DNA of 64,000 nucleotides from Corylus avellana (lineage: Eukaryota > Streptophyta > Magnoliopsida > Fagales > Betulaceae), in assembly GCF_901000735.1 (NCBI RefSeq), contig NC_081541.1, forward strand, positions 22,442,172 through 22,506,171, written 5' to 3'. Both the position numbers and the translations under genes were made by a program. Positions 54,258 through 64,000 of the stretch are shown here, one piece after another. The number at the start of each line of letters is the position of its first letter. Within the stretch, counting starts at the first letter, position 1. The notes beneath the pieces were generated by a model, which saw only the letters and a program-made list of their open reading frames with translations, was not told the origin of the DNA and searched no databases.

Positions 54258-57200
54258 GCAGCCCTTTTGCAGAGAGATAAATTCTTTGCTAGACCAAGAA
54301 GATACGAAATGGAAACATAGAGCAAATGCGGACTGGCTGAGGATGGGGGACCGAAATACAAAATTCTTTCGTGCTTGTGCCAATTAAAGGAAAAAAAAAG
54401 AAAAACCAGATTTTTAAGATACAAGATGCGCATGGAGTAACTTGGGAGTCTCCAGAAGAAATAAAGGTAGCTTCTGTTGACTATTTTGCTAATTTATTTA
54501 CTACTGGGGGTGGAAGTAATATGGACCAGTGTTTGTAAAATATTAATACTAAAGTAACGGATGAAATGAATAATGAGTTGTTGAAAGAATTTTCTTGTGA
54601 AGAAGTTACTCTTGCTCTCAAACAAATGGGTCCTCTTATAGCTCCGGGGCCGGATGGATTTATTGCGGGATTTTTCCAGAATCATTGGGAGACTATTGGG
54701 AGAGAGGTTGGCATGTCTGTTGTTGATATTTTAAATTCTGGAAAGATGCCGGAGAATTTAAATCTTACACATATAGCCTTGATACCCAAAGTAAAAAGCC
54801 CCAAGTGCGTAATAGAATTTCGACCCATTAGTCTATGTAACCTGTTATACAAACTAATCTCCAAGGTCCTTGCTAACCGTTTGAAGAAAGTGTTACCTCA
54901 TATTATAGCCCATACTCAAAGTGATTTTGTCCCTGGTAGACTCATTTCTGATAATATATTGGCAGCTTATGAAACTTTGCATACCATGCATACTCGTATG
55001 AAGAGTAAGAAGGGTTTTATGGCTATAAAATTGGACATGAGTAAAGCGTATGAAAAGTTGGAGTGGGGTTTTCTGGAGGAAACGATGTGGCGGATAGGTT
55101 TTGCTCCTAGGTGGAGACAATTGATGATAATGTGTGTGACTACGGTACATTATTCAATTTTGGTGAATGGGGAACCATATGGGCATATCCAACCTTCAAG
55201 AGGCCTTAGACAAGGGGATCCGATTTCGCCATATTTGCTCCTCCTATGTGTGGAAGTCCTTAGTTCCATGGTGATACAGGCAAACAGGGGTGGTTTACTG
55301 GCGGGGGTCCCTACTTCCAAATATGGATCCCGGGTAAGCCATCTATTTTTTGCTGACGATAGTTTGCTATTTTGCAGGTCAAGTATTTCACAATGGAATC
55401 AATTGTCAAACATTCTAAAATTATATGAGGAAGCTTTGGGCCAAAGGTTAAATAATGCAAAAACTGCCATATGTTTTAGTCAAAACACGACTCAATTGAT
55501 AAAGGAGGAGATTGTGGAGGAGGCAAGAATACCGGTTACACAATGATATGATACCTATTTGGGGTTGCCGGCGTTGGTGGGCAAGTCAAGAATTGCTACT
55601 TTTCGGAGTATAAAAGATCGAGTATGGAAACGATTACAAGATTGGAAGATTCAATTCCTTTCTCAAGCCGGTAAGGAAATTCTACTTAATGCGGTGATTC
55701 AAGCAATCCCTACGTATTGTATGAGTGTGTTTCTTTTCCCGAAGCTCCTATGTGTGGAACTAAATTCTTTAATGCAACAATTTTGGTGGGGTCACCGAAA
55801 TAAATCCAAGGTGCATTGGATGAGTTGGAGTCTAATAAGCTTAGCAAAAGTTGATGGAGGTTTGGGTTATAGAGATTTTAGGAGCTTTAATAAGGCTTTG
55901 TTGGCAGAACAGGGATGGAGACTTTGGCAAAAACCCGATAGTTTCCTCTCAAAAATTAAGGAAGCAAAGTACTACCTGGGTGGTGATTTTCTAGATTCCA
56001 ATCTAGGGGATAGACCATCCTTCGCTTGGCATAGTATCCATAGTTCTTGTGAGTTGCTTAAGGAAGGATTAAGATGGAGAATTGGGAATGGTTAGCATCT
56101 ACGAATTTGGAAGGATAAATGGCCTCCTTAGCTGACTACTTACATGGTACAATTTCCGCCCGTTTTATTGAACTTGAATGCTTTGGTTAGTGAGCTGATT
56201 GGATACGAAGTGGTGGAATCTCAACATTTTGGAGAACCTGTTTCTCAAGGAGGAGATCCAACTGATTTTGTCTTTACCATTAAGTACAGCTAATCAGGGG
56301 GATAATCAAATCTGGAGGGGAACAAAAAATGGGCTATTTTCTGTTAAAAGTGCCTATTTCCTATAGAAAGAGATGGAACAACGAGGAGTGGCTGAGACTT
56401 CTTTTAGGAGAGGAGTTAGCAAAGTATGGCAGGAAATTTGGAAACTTGGACTCCCAAATGTGGAAAAAACTTTCTTATGGCGTGCTTGTCATGAAATATT
56501 GCCAACTCGGGTCAATCCACACCGAAGAAAGATTGTAGAAGATGCTTTGTGCCCACAGTGCGGAAGTGAAGCAGAATCAGTGATCCATGCCCTCTGGCAG
56601 TGCCCGGCAGCAGTGGATGTGTGGAGTGTGGGGTGTAAAAAGTTGCAAAAATGGTCATCTGAGGGAAGCGACTTCTTACATTTAGTTGAGAAGGTGTTTT
56701 CCATATGTGATTCAAAGGAAACCCACCTATTTGTGGGAGTTGCAAGACGCATTTGGCTTAGAAGAAACAACGTTGTGTTTGGTAAGCCTTTTCAACACCC
56801 AACTTCGTTGGGTAATGGAGTGAAAGACTATGTGGCAGAATTTATGGTGGTGATGGAAAGAAGGAGTAAGGAAAGCCCATCTACTGCTGTGCTAAGGGAA
56901 ACAAAATGGAAAGCACAGGCACCCGGATGGTTGAAGGCAAATTGGGATGCATCCATTGTCAAGACCCAAGGCTGGATGGGATTTGGAGTGGTGGTGAGGG
57001 ACGAAAAAGGAGAGGTCATAGCAGCTCAATGTAAATTAGTAGTGGGAGCTCTTGATCGTACGATAGTGGAGGCTCGAGCAGCTTTGATGGCGATCCAAAT
57101 GTGTGGCGAACGTGGTTTTATGAAGGTTCAGTTTGAAGGGGATGCTCAGATTGTAGTAAATGCAGTGAATGGACAGAATGTGGACTAGGGCAGAGTTGGC

Positions 57201-57407
57201 TTGCTAGTGATGATTTTTGCTGGAAGACACAAGCTCTTCAGTGTTGGAGGATGTCTTTTGTCAGCAGGGAAGGAAATAACGCAGCACACCTTTTATCTAA
57301 ATTTGCAACTAGAAACTTTGTGGACAAATTGTGGCTTCTTGAGCCACCCAAATGTATTTTGGAAATTATTAAGATGGAGCAAACTACTCTATCATGCTAA
57401 GAGTTAA
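54258..57407 (+). pseudogene. LINE ORF2: reverse transcriptase, zf-RVT and RNase H
   Basis: 54258-54530 encodes a linker with DRNTKFFRACAN (frameshifted). The RT lies at 54566-55546 (APGPDGF; FRPISLCNLLYKLISKVLAN; DMSKAYEKLEW; GLRQGDPISPYL; active site FADDSLLF). A TGA at 55544 interrupts it, and the same frame continues to 56095 (WKIQFLSQAGKEILLNAVIQ). After frame changes, 56373-57188 holds zf-RVT (WRACHEILPTRVN; CPQCGSEAESVIHALWQCP) and RNase H (LKANWDAS; GFGVVVRDEKG; EARAALMAIQ; FEGDAQ). The C-terminus continues in another frame to 57407. Motifs are intact but breaks prevent translation. Confidence 0.9.
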
Positions 57408-57438
57408 TGAGAATGCAATGATTTTGATTCAAAAAAAA

Positions 57439-59276
57439 TTAACCAAAATAAATTCAAATTTAATGTATTTTTTTTTATTTTAAATATTATTTGATAAGAA
57501 TTATAAGGAATCTTGACAAATGTAAATATGAGAACGTTAATATACAAAAATTTCTTTCTTTCAAATAAAATTTGAATTTTTAATTCAAGATTGATACCAA
57601 GTTTTCCTTAACTATCCTTAAATGTGCATAATAATTGCTCAACGTTTAAATAACCTAAACATAAAATTATATTCTTTGAATTTCATTAAACACTAAGTCA
57701 ATCGTAATTAATGCTAAAAATAAAAAATGGTGCATTTTGGTATTGGCTAATTAAGGATTTGTATTTAAATCACCTAAATTCTCGTGAAAACGTACTCAAC
57801 CGTTCAATTTTGTTTTGATTAAATGTGAGTCGTTGATGCCGATGCGTGATGGGATACGCACAAACTCAAAAGGCAATAATCTTATGTCCTGCATGTTCAT
57901 CACCGCACAAAGATCCAACGATTTCATTTATTCATCAACTAATTAAGATCTTTTATTTGACAGTTTGAACCAATCAATGGGCGACGTGGAGCGTAATTGC
58001 ACGTGGAGAAACTCACAGTTAAAAATTTCTCTGTGCCTAACAATAATGCATACCGAGGCCAAAAATGTACGGTTGATTTTTAATATGAGTCGTTAGATTA
58101 TTTTCTATTTAATCTGAACTATTGGTCAAGGGGAAATCGGATCCAGCTGTAGGCCACCTCATGCTCTGCAAATTATATGGTGCTTTAAATAACCAGGAGC
58201 TCAATCTTATAGATTTGATCCAACGATTTAAGTTAACTCTTAAAATTGATTATCATAATTAACGCTCAAGATTACAACATCCACTCATTTAAGCTATATA
58301 TGGCCATATTGAATCATTAATATTGTTTGACTCTTACGTTTATGGGCAAAGAATGTGTCTTCCTTTTTTATCTTGAATTTCATTAAACACATTACCATAA
58401 GAAATTGAATTAAACAAAATAAAAACAAATTTAATGTATTTTTATATTTCAAATATTATTTGATATTCAGTTATAATATGTAAATATGAGAATGCTAATA
58501 AACAAAAAATTCCTTCTTTAAAATAAAATTTATATTTTTAATTGAAGATTTATTACCAAATTTTTCTTAACTATCCTTAAATGTGTATAATAATTGCTCA
58601 ACATTTAAATAACCTAAACATAAAATGATATTCTTGAATTGCATTAAACACATTCTCTTGAAAATTACATTAACTAAAATAAATAATAATTTACTAGATA
58701 AATATTAGTTAAACCCACTCTCTTTTATTTTATTTTTTGAATCCTTTTTTCTTTTCTCTTAGTGAGAATTAATATTATATTAAATTGTTAATGACAATAG
58801 TAGAAATTTACAAATATAATATGTTAGTCATATAATTAATTAAATCATATATGATATTGCTGAAGAAGATCAGAGCAAGATATTGATTTGATTTAGGAGT
58901 GTTGATTTGCAGAGATTTTCGAATATTTAGACCATTTAGTTGAACTTAGTTTTCAGGATATTGATTTGCATAGATAGATATTAGTTGAACCCACTATCTT
59001 TTATTTTTATTTTTTGAATTATTTTTTTCTTTTTTCTTAATTGAGAACTAATATTATATTAAATTGTTAATCACAAGTCACAACTGTAGGATTGTAGGAA
59101 CTTACAAATATAATAGGTTAGTCATATAATTATTTAAATCATATATGATAATTGATCGAAATTTAAGGAGAAAACCACGACCTTTAATTAATTTACGAAA
59201 TTGAAATGCAGCTGTGCAATTCTTCTCGCAGCATTTTACCATAACGTTGGTATATATATATAAGGCTGAATACTGG
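57439..59276. other. AT-rich DNA with two pairs of direct repeats
   Basis: No gene is seen. About 250 bp at 57439-57690 recur, diverged, at about 58395-58660 (shared AAATTTAATGTATTTTT, ATAATTGCTCAACRTTTAAA). A second pair, about 58703-58860 and 58978-59150, shares TATTAGTT(A/G)AACCCACT, CTTTTATTTT and ATTATATTAAATTGTTAAT. They may be decayed LTRs or segmental duplications. Confidence 0.5.
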
Positions 59277-60170
59277 TTAATGGTTTAACAGCAACTTGAA
59301 CAGAACCAATATGCAAGAACTTAAATCCTTTAGCAAGTGAGTCATTGACAAACTTTTTATTAAACAATTAAAATTTCTCATTATTACTAGAAATAGCAAA
59401 CGTTTGTTCAACGGTTTTAACAGAGTATTCAGCCTTAATTGTTCACAGAAATTTCCCATTTCATATTTGACTTTTTTAGTGTTCTTTAGTTGTTGTCTTA
59501 TCATTTTTTGATCAATACACATTTTTATGCCGAGTTTTTTAACAGTAGAAAACAAATCACCATAAGTTAAATTTTCATATTCAATTAATCTAGTGTTGGA
59601 GTTAATAAGTTCAACTTTAACTTTGTGAGCAAATAATGAAGGTAATCCATCAATAAACTTTTCTTTCCAATAGGTTTTTGACTATCAGATCTAACCATAA
59701 CACGGGAAAGAAAAACATTTTGATACCATCTATAATCAGACACAGTGGGACCACGAAGATTATTCAGGAAGTCAGAAATGCGAGAAGTGATGTTAGAAGG
59801 TGTTCCAATAAAGTGTTTAATGATGGTATAAATTAATGTGTTAATACTGTCGGGTTCACCAGTGCCACGTTGTTCATCAAATATAGGTAAGCCATCTTCA
59901 TCTTTCTTGACAGCTTCTCTAATTGTTTCTCGAGAGTCTTCAGTGAGATGTTTATCCCACCAATTCCGAAGAGTTCCTGAGAAACCCGTAGAAAGCAAAT
60001 CAACAATTTCTGATTGGCTTAAATTGTGATTAGTAACGTAAGCATTAGCAACCATAGACATGTAATTCATTTTATTCAATACTTCTTGTTCAGATAAACC
60101 ATCAATGTTCCATTCATAAAGTTTATCACCTGAAACGGAAAACTGAGATTGAAAAAATCTTTCTTCATCT
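59277..60170 (-). pseudogene. Endogenous caulimovirid fragment, coat-protein-like region, minus strand
   Basis: Minus-strand frames at 60079-59585 and 59555-59277 match, by pattern, the coat/gag-like region of plant endogenous pararetroviruses (family Caulimoviridae): an N-terminal GFSGTLRNWWDKHL-like capsid motif, then a Lys-rich segment. A frameshift lies near 59640 and the zinc finger expected downstream is missing. Just right of 60170 another part of the same virus is on the opposite strand, so the copy is rearranged. It is an old integrated copy without an intact gene. Confidence 0.7.
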
Positions 60171-60520
60171 GATTACGATTTTTCAGCAACTTCAAGTGAC
60201 TCTGATTACCATTCTGCTAGTGAATTTTCTGATAATGATTTCAAAATTGGTTGTAATGATTCTTGCTGCAAAAATGTTAAATCATGCAATGTTCTCACAA
60301 AAACTAAAGAACAAGAAAATTTACTAATTACTTTAATTTCAAAAATTGAGAATCCTGAACTCAAGGAAGACTACCTTAAAAAACTCAAGAATACAATGAT
60401 TAAAAACGATAATAAACCTAATAATGCAAAAATCTCTCTTGATGAAACTCTGGAACGATTTTCTAAACAAAAATCCAAAGAAATTACTATCTCAAATTTG
60501 CAACATAAGATTAGTAATAT
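60171..60520 (+). pseudogene. Endogenous caulimovirid fragment, Ser/Asp- and Lys-rich region (first half)
   Basis: A plus-strand frame rich in Ser and Asp (about 60175-60250), then Lys/Glu with coiled-coil character, reads up to the TRIM at 60521 and continues after it at 61610-61720. It is usual for the region between coat-protein-like and protease parts of such polyproteins. The assignment rests on its position and composition. Confidence 0.5.
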
Positions 60521-61609
60521 TGTTAAAATATATATATAATATAAAATACTAAAATATAAAAGAGAGAAAAGAGAGCGGAAGCGGAGAGAGACGTATGGGC
60601 TACATCTTGTATATTTACTGTATCAATCAATATTACATAACTCTCTATTTATAGAGAGACAATGAGTAGTGACCAAGAAACTCAAATTAAACCCTAAAAT
60701 ACATAAGGAAAGAAATAAACCCTACATTACAAATTAAATAACGGAAATATAAAATATTCTAACAAAGGAAATAATTTATTCTAACATCCCCCCTCAAACT
60801 CAAGGTGTAAGCTTGAGTTTGGAAAAGAGAATAAATTGAAGGCATCTGAAGTCAATGGTTGGATCAATACAATGCCGACGAGAAAGGCTGAAAGTGACGG
60901 CCAGAGAAATACCGGAGACCAGAGACAAGCTGCTAAAAGAATCCAGTTAAGGGGCCGCAACTGACAATGACGGTCGAAGAACGAAAACTAGTCATTAAAT
61001 CCCTTGAAGGGCCAAACCACATTGTGCCAGGGTTCGCCAATAACAAAGACGAGAAAGGCTGAAAGTGACGGCTGGAGAAATACCGGAGAACGGAGACAAG
61101 CCACTAAAAGAATCCGGTGAAGGGCCAAGCCGCAACTGACAAAGAGGCCAGAGAACAAAAACTAGCCGTTAAAATTCCCGTGAAGGGCCAAAACCGCATT
61201 GTGCCAAGATTCGCCAATGAATAAAGCCGTGGATCACAACAAAATTAAAAGATCATTAGAAGAGAATGCTAGAAAATACCATAGAAACGTCATAAGACTT
61301 TTATTGAAAGCCACAGTAACAGAAACGTAGCTCTAATACCATGTTGAAATATATATAGAATATAAAATACTAAAATATAAAAGAGAAAGAAAAGAGAGCG
61401 GAAGCGGAGAGAGACGTATGGGCTACATCTTGTATAGTCACCGTATCAATCAATATTACATAACTCTCTATTTATAGAGAGACAATGAGTAGTGACCAAG
61501 AAACTCAAATTAAACCCTAAAATACATAAGGAAAGAAATAAACCCTACATTACAAATTAAATAACGGAAATATAAAATATTCTAACAAAGGAAATAATTT
61601 ATTCTAACA
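60521..61609 (-). mobile_element. TRIM element with 266-268 bp LTRs inside the caulimovirid copy
   Basis: Direct repeats 60521-60786 and 61342-61609 begin TGTT(A/G)AAATATATATA and end TTATTCTAACA, and are about 97 percent identical. On the minus strand the right LTR is followed by TGGTATTAGAGC (61342 downward), a Met-tRNA primer site, and TTGAGGGGGGA precedes the left LTR, so the element lies on the minus strand. The 555 bp between encode no protein and have an internal direct repeat (GACGAGAAAGGCTGAAAGTGACGG near 60878 and 61030, shown in part). TATAAATAGAGAG is near 60650 on the minus strand. No matching 5 bp flanks were seen. Confidence 0.85.
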
Positions 61610-61784
61610 ATCAAGAAAGAAATTGCAGATTTGAAAAATGACCTATTTACTGTTAAATTTGATAATAATGATTTAAAACAACAACTATTAATACTGAAAA
61701 TTCAAAATTGTTTTTAAGATCACAATTCCGATAGAAAATGATAAGCAATCTGAGCATTCTAATGAAGCGGAATCCAGCAATAGA
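61610..61784 (+). pseudogene. Continuation of the caulimovirid Lys-rich region after the TRIM
   Basis: The frame resumes with a short coiled-coil-like segment (ADLKNDLFTV) and ends in a stop near 61712. The following 70 bp lead to the protease frame. Evidence is position between two recognisable viral parts. Confidence 0.5.
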
Positions 61785-63165
61785 ATGATTTCCAATGAAG
61801 TCAAGATTATCAGTCTTATTAACAAGATTGTTCCATCTAAATGGTATTCTAAAGTTGATATTGTTATTGCTCCTGATTATGCCTTTGATACCATTGCTTT
61901 GATTGATTCTGGTGCTGATTTAAATTGTATTCAAGAAGGAATAGTGCCCAACAAATATTTTGAAAAATCCATTGAAAGGTTAAATTCTGCCTGTAGAAGT
62001 CGTTTACAAATCAAATATGAATTAAATAGTATACATGTTTGTTAGGGAAATATTTGTTTTGATACTCCTACTGTTCTTGTTAAAAATATGACTGAAAAAT
62101 TCATTCTTGGTCTTCCTTTCATTTGCATGCTTTATCCATTTTCTGTTGACGAATCTGGTGTTTCAACTATTAAAATGGGTGTTGAAGTAAAATTTTATTT
62201 TACTGACAAATTTGAGATTGATACTAGCCACTTTAACATTATCTATGCTAAAACTAAACATTTAATTTTTTAAAAACAAGAAGTTAAATAGAAAAAGATT
62301 GCTGAACAACTTTCTGATAAATTATTGCAATCTAAAATTGCCTCTTTCAATACCTACATCATTGATCTTGTCTGTTCTTACCTTCCTACTACTTTTTGGC
62401 ATAGGAAAAAACACATTGTTTCTTTACCTTATATTAAAAAAATTTCTGAAAATAAAATTCCCAATAAAGCCAGACCCATTCAAATGAATGCTGGAACTTT
62501 AGATTTTTGCCAAAAGGAGATAGCTGATTTACTTGCCAAAGGTATCATTCGTAAGAGCAAGTCTCATTGGTCTTGTGCTGCTTTTTATGTAATGAAAAAT
62601 GCTGAAGTCGAAAGGGGAACTCCTAGGCTTGTAATCAATTATAAACCACTCAATGATGTACTAGAATGGATCAGATACCCCATCCCTAATAGAAAGGATT
62701 TAGTTAGTCACATTAGTGAGGCAATAGTTTTCTCTAAGTTCGATATGAAGTCAGGCTTTTGGCAAATTCAAATTGATGATAAAGCTAGGTATAAGACTGC
62801 ATTTAGCACCCCGTTTGGACATTATGAGTGGAATGTTATGCCTTTTTGTCTCAAAAATGCTCCTAGTGAATTCCAAAATATCATGAATGATATTTTCAAT
62901 CCCTTCAGTCACTTTACTATCGTTTAAATTGATGATGTTCTGATTTATTCTAAATCTGTTGATGAACACTGGAAACATTTGAATTCGTTTCTAGAAACAG
63001 TCAAACACAATGGACTTGTTGTTTCTGCTAAAAAGATCAAGCTTTTCCAAACCAAAATTAGATTCCTTGGTTTTGGTTTGGAAAAAGGACAAAGAGGACA
63101 AAGAGAAGATTTAAGGCTAAATAAATTGTTATTCAGCCTTAAATGTTCACAGAAATTTCAGCCTT
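61785..63165 (+). pseudogene. Endogenous caulimovirid protease and reverse transcriptase
   Basis: A single frame carries an aspartic protease (motif DSGAD near 61911-61925), a linker, and a reverse transcriptase (KARPIQMN, GTPRLVINYKPLND, KFDMKSGFWQIQI, the IDD part of the active site near 62928). The pattern is that of Caulimoviridae rather than LTR retrotransposons. In-frame stops lie at about 62043, 62271, 62289 and 62925, the last directly before IDD. The frame then ends in unrelated sequence near 63165, with RNase H missing. It is an old, inactive copy; fewness of breaks suggests a moderate age. Confidence 0.85.
63113..63143. repeat. Short inverted repeat at a viral rearrangement joint
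   Basis: TTAAGGCTAAATAAATTG and TTATTCAGCCTTAA form an imperfect hairpin. Related sequence (TATTCAGCCTTAATTGTTC) occurs at about 59428 and 63160, so this motif marks several joints in the rearranged viral copy. Confidence 0.6.
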
Positions 63166-63395
63166 AATTGTTCTTTATTCAGCAAGCAAAAAGGACAAAG
63201 AGAAGATTGAATCCAAGCCTTTGGTCTTGAAACCAAAGACTGCCATTTCTCCTCCAGCTACCAATTCATCTATTGCTTTGGCCAATCGTTTCTCAGCTTT
63301 CAATCCTAGATCATCGGCCACTTACTCCAGTGCTCTTATTTTGGATTATGACCATTTTGTCATCGCTTCTCAAAAAAATCGCTGCTCCTTTCATT
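63166..63395 (+). pseudogene. Further endogenous caulimovirid-like fragment
   Basis: The plus-strand frame to 63395 has a Lys/Glu stretch, then a Ser/Ala-rich part with IALANRFSAFNPRS and a tyrosine- and serine-rich end. It resembles the region upstream of the viral coat-protein part in such polyproteins, but sits downstream of RT here, which again shows rearrangement. The assignment is tentative. Confidence 0.4.
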
Positions 63396-63402
63396 AAATA
63401 CA

Positions 63403-64000
63403 ATAAAACCTCAGTGATGTGGTATTTTTGTGACCAAAAATATCAATAATAAAATTCCCACTCGCAATAGAACGAATCCCGTAGGATAGGGCTATATTGA
63501 GGGTGTCGACCCTTTTGTCATCACTTCTCAAAATTAAAAGAGAGTGAATTGGTTGTGAGAATTTAAAGTGCATAAAATAAATGGAAATAAAGGGAGTAAA
63601 TTTATGAGAGAGAGAGTAGGGTATTGACTTCACCACGATCCACACATCAATGGTTAACCATAATTAACTCTAGCAATTCATTCTATGCATGTTATAATTT
63701 CAACAAGAAGACATAAAAATAATCTCATACAATCAACGGAATAGCATAACCCATCTTCGGTTGGCACGGACCGTCTACCTAAATTACACTAAACTAAGGT
63801 GTAGTACGATCCGTCTTCCCTAGGTATGGTCTATCTAATCCTATTGATTGCATGCCAATTAAATACCATTGTATAACCATCATTCTTATGATCACAGAAA
63901 ATAAGAATGATTTGAGTTCAATAATAGTAAAATAATTTCTAAGACAAGATAAGAATTTTACTAATATTGAATTGGAATTTAAAGAATAACTGCATTTAAT
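63403..64000 (-). mobile_element. LTR-like sequence running off the window
   Basis: From about 63430 the sequence reads like the end of a gypsy LTR on the minus strand: ACTCGCAATAGAACGAATCC then GTGTCGACCC parallels ACTCGCAAGTGCACGAATCG...GAGGTCGAACCC of LTR-1. Two CGGACCGTCTACC/CGATCCGTCTTCC-type segments follow near 63765 and 63808. The other end lies beyond the window, so family and completeness are open. Confidence 0.5.

Larger units (their letters stand above)
52800..57438 (+). mobile_element. 5'-truncated L1-type LINE, split by an LTR-3 solo LTR
   Basis: LINE coding sequence is recognisable from about 52817 (QKKIHRLKQKLNS, the helical region before RT) to 52915 and, after the solo LTR, from 54258 to a short A tail at about 57431-57438. 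The order is linker, RT, zf-RVT and RNase H, as in plant L1 (RNase H-bearing) elements. The endonuclease and ORF1 are missing, the usual result of incomplete reverse transcription. Target duplications were not found. Confidence 0.85.

Overview
The window is repeat-dense nuclear DNA from a flowering plant, probably a eudicot. The evidence is plant-type mobile DNA (Tat/Retand-like and other Ty3/gypsy elements, Copia, an L1-type LINE, En/Spm-CACTA, hAT, MITEs, TRIMs, a Cassandra LTR with 5S rRNA sequence, an endogenous caulimovirid) plus fragments of plant genes. I see no intact host gene, tRNA gene, CRISPR array or bacterial-style operon. Species cannot be told from the sequence alone. Three related LTR families recur; I call them LTR-1 (134-1507, 7272-8548, 44681-46063, 50311-51711), LTR-2 (6657-7271, 14558-16042, 27897-29371) and LTR-3 (52916-54252).

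Left part (1-22009). Positions 1-8548 are a four-level nest: an LTR-1 element sits in the integrase of a Tat-like element (copy A, 3' LTR ending at 6656), which sits in an LTR-2, which sits in an older LTR-1. From 8549 to 13232 there is AT-rich DNA with MITEs, one of them split by a solo LTR. From 13233 to 16084 come a TRIM carrying a MITE, an LTR-2 solo LTR, and the first bases of a Copia internal region. From 16085 to 20302 lies a defective Copia element on the minus strand whose left LTR also serves as the 5' LTR of a second, truncated copy. 20303-22009 is mostly featureless and holds a roughly 120 bp direct duplication.

Middle (22010-52664). A CACTA-type terminus with a GC-rich subterminal repeat begins at 22010, and CACTA transposase genes on the minus strand lie at 39420-44680 and 51717-51912. 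Between them, after removing nested insertions, are minus-strand plant gene pieces: two putative exons at 23235-23592, an RCI2/PMP3-like last exon (37518-37600) and a Ran GTPase N-terminal exon (37962-38030). I infer one large CACTA element that captured gene fragments and was later broken by a complete 13.3 kb Tat-like retrotransposon (copy B, 23919-37182, TSD GTTAA) and a 7.0 kb gypsy element without pol (44681-51711, TSD GTAAC), the latter carrying a Cassandra solo LTR (46667-46897, TSD AGGTG). The right CACTA end was not found.

Right part (about 52800-64000). A 5'-truncated LINE (to 57438) is split by an LTR-3 solo LTR (TSD AGGAA). AT-rich DNA with direct repeats follows, then a rearranged, partly inverted endogenous caulimovirid (59277-63395) holding a TRIM (60521-61609), and finally the start of another LTR-like sequence running off the window.

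Two Tat-like copies, one with and one without each nested insertion, give natural empty-site comparisons. Both carry antisense reading frames downstream of pol, with TATA-like boxes of their own. Essentially every coding region is broken by stops or frameshifts, so the window is best read as a layered transposon graveyard.
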